A DNA stretch of 64,000 bases from Haematococcus lacustris (lineage: Eukaryota; Chlorophyta; Chlorophyceae; Chlamydomonadales; Haematococcaceae). The DNA lies in assembly GCA_030144725.1 (NCBI GenBank), contig JASKMD010000012.1, positions 4,699,294-4,763,293 on the forward strand, written 5' to 3'. Of this stretch, positions 63,797-64,000 are shown one piece after another. Within the stretch, counting starts at the first letter, position 1. Every line of letters begins with the position of its first letter. A program made the position numbers and the translations under genes. The notes below the pieces were generated by a model. It saw only the letters and a list, made by a program, of their open reading frames with translations, did no database searches and was not told where the DNA came from.

Positions 63797-64000
63797 TCTG
63801 GCCCTGGCAGGCGTGTGCCTGAGCTGCAGCAGCTCCCCCCTTACTAGCTCCCCGGACTTAAGAGCACCAGAGTAGCAAGTGCCCGGCTTTACAACCACAG
63901 CCATTGTCTGCATCACTCAGTGATCATAGGCATACGAGGTTGCAAGGGAAGAAGTTTTGAGTCACTCCTGACACACTACTGTGTGAATGTGTGATCCTGC
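63797..64000 (+). other. Intron at the right edge of the window
   Basis: Begins at a GTCTGG donor after the MoCF-domain start. No further exon is visible before the end. Confidence 0.5.

Overview
This is nuclear DNA of a chlorophyte alga. The genes are GC-rich and cut into many short exons with GT-AG introns, low-complexity Ala/Pro/Gln tracts are everywhere, and two 500-base runs of N mark scaffold gaps. The coding style, the large intronic satellites and the abundance of mobile DNA fit a chlamydomonadalean such as Haematococcus; the genus is inference.

Cellular genes, left to right: 4-hydroxyphenylpyruvate dioxygenase (4.2-7.2 kb, +); a KDM3/JMJ25-type JmjC histone demethylase (29.8-39.8 kb, -, 3' end lost at a gap); a 57-residue membrane miniprotein (40.6 kb); a methylguanine-DNA methyltransferase whose 5' end overlaps a 46-residue miniprotein ORF in another frame (55.4-56.6 kb, +); the ESCRT-I subunit VPS37 (57.8-59.4 kb, +); and an FAD synthetase with a molybdopterin-binding-like C-terminal domain that runs off the right edge (60.0-63.8 kb, +).

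Most of the rest is mobile DNA. A 2.9-kb TIR element occupies 0.9-3.8 kb. The block from about 11.9 to 28.1 kb looks like one large DNA transposon. Its two ends are inverted relative to each other, each made of a tandem array of AGTACT-type palindromes followed inward by a conserved ~110-bp module. Between them lie a divergent gene pair: a chromodomain-bearing KDZ-like transposase (-) and a P-loop DUF3987-like protein (+), 127 bp apart. LINE, foldback and satellite insertions lie inside it. From 42.9 to 50.0 kb is an intact Ty3/gypsy chromovirus with identical-length LTRs, a 5-bp target duplication, and gag and pol in the same frame separated by a single TAG.

The stretches 42.2-42.7, 52.0-54.9 and 61.1-61.8 kb hold decayed copies of a Fanzor/TnpB-like RNA-guided nuclease family. 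Two of the copies share a ~230-bp conserved non-coding 3' end, a candidate guide-RNA scaffold; a third partial copy of that end sits at 52.3 kb.

Three G-rich pentanucleotide arrays, (GGGGA)n, (GGGGC)n and (GGGGT)n, occur separately; the GGGGC array is 1.4 kb long and shows no interruption.

No prokaryotic operons, rRNA, CRISPR arrays or convincing stand-alone tRNA genes were seen.
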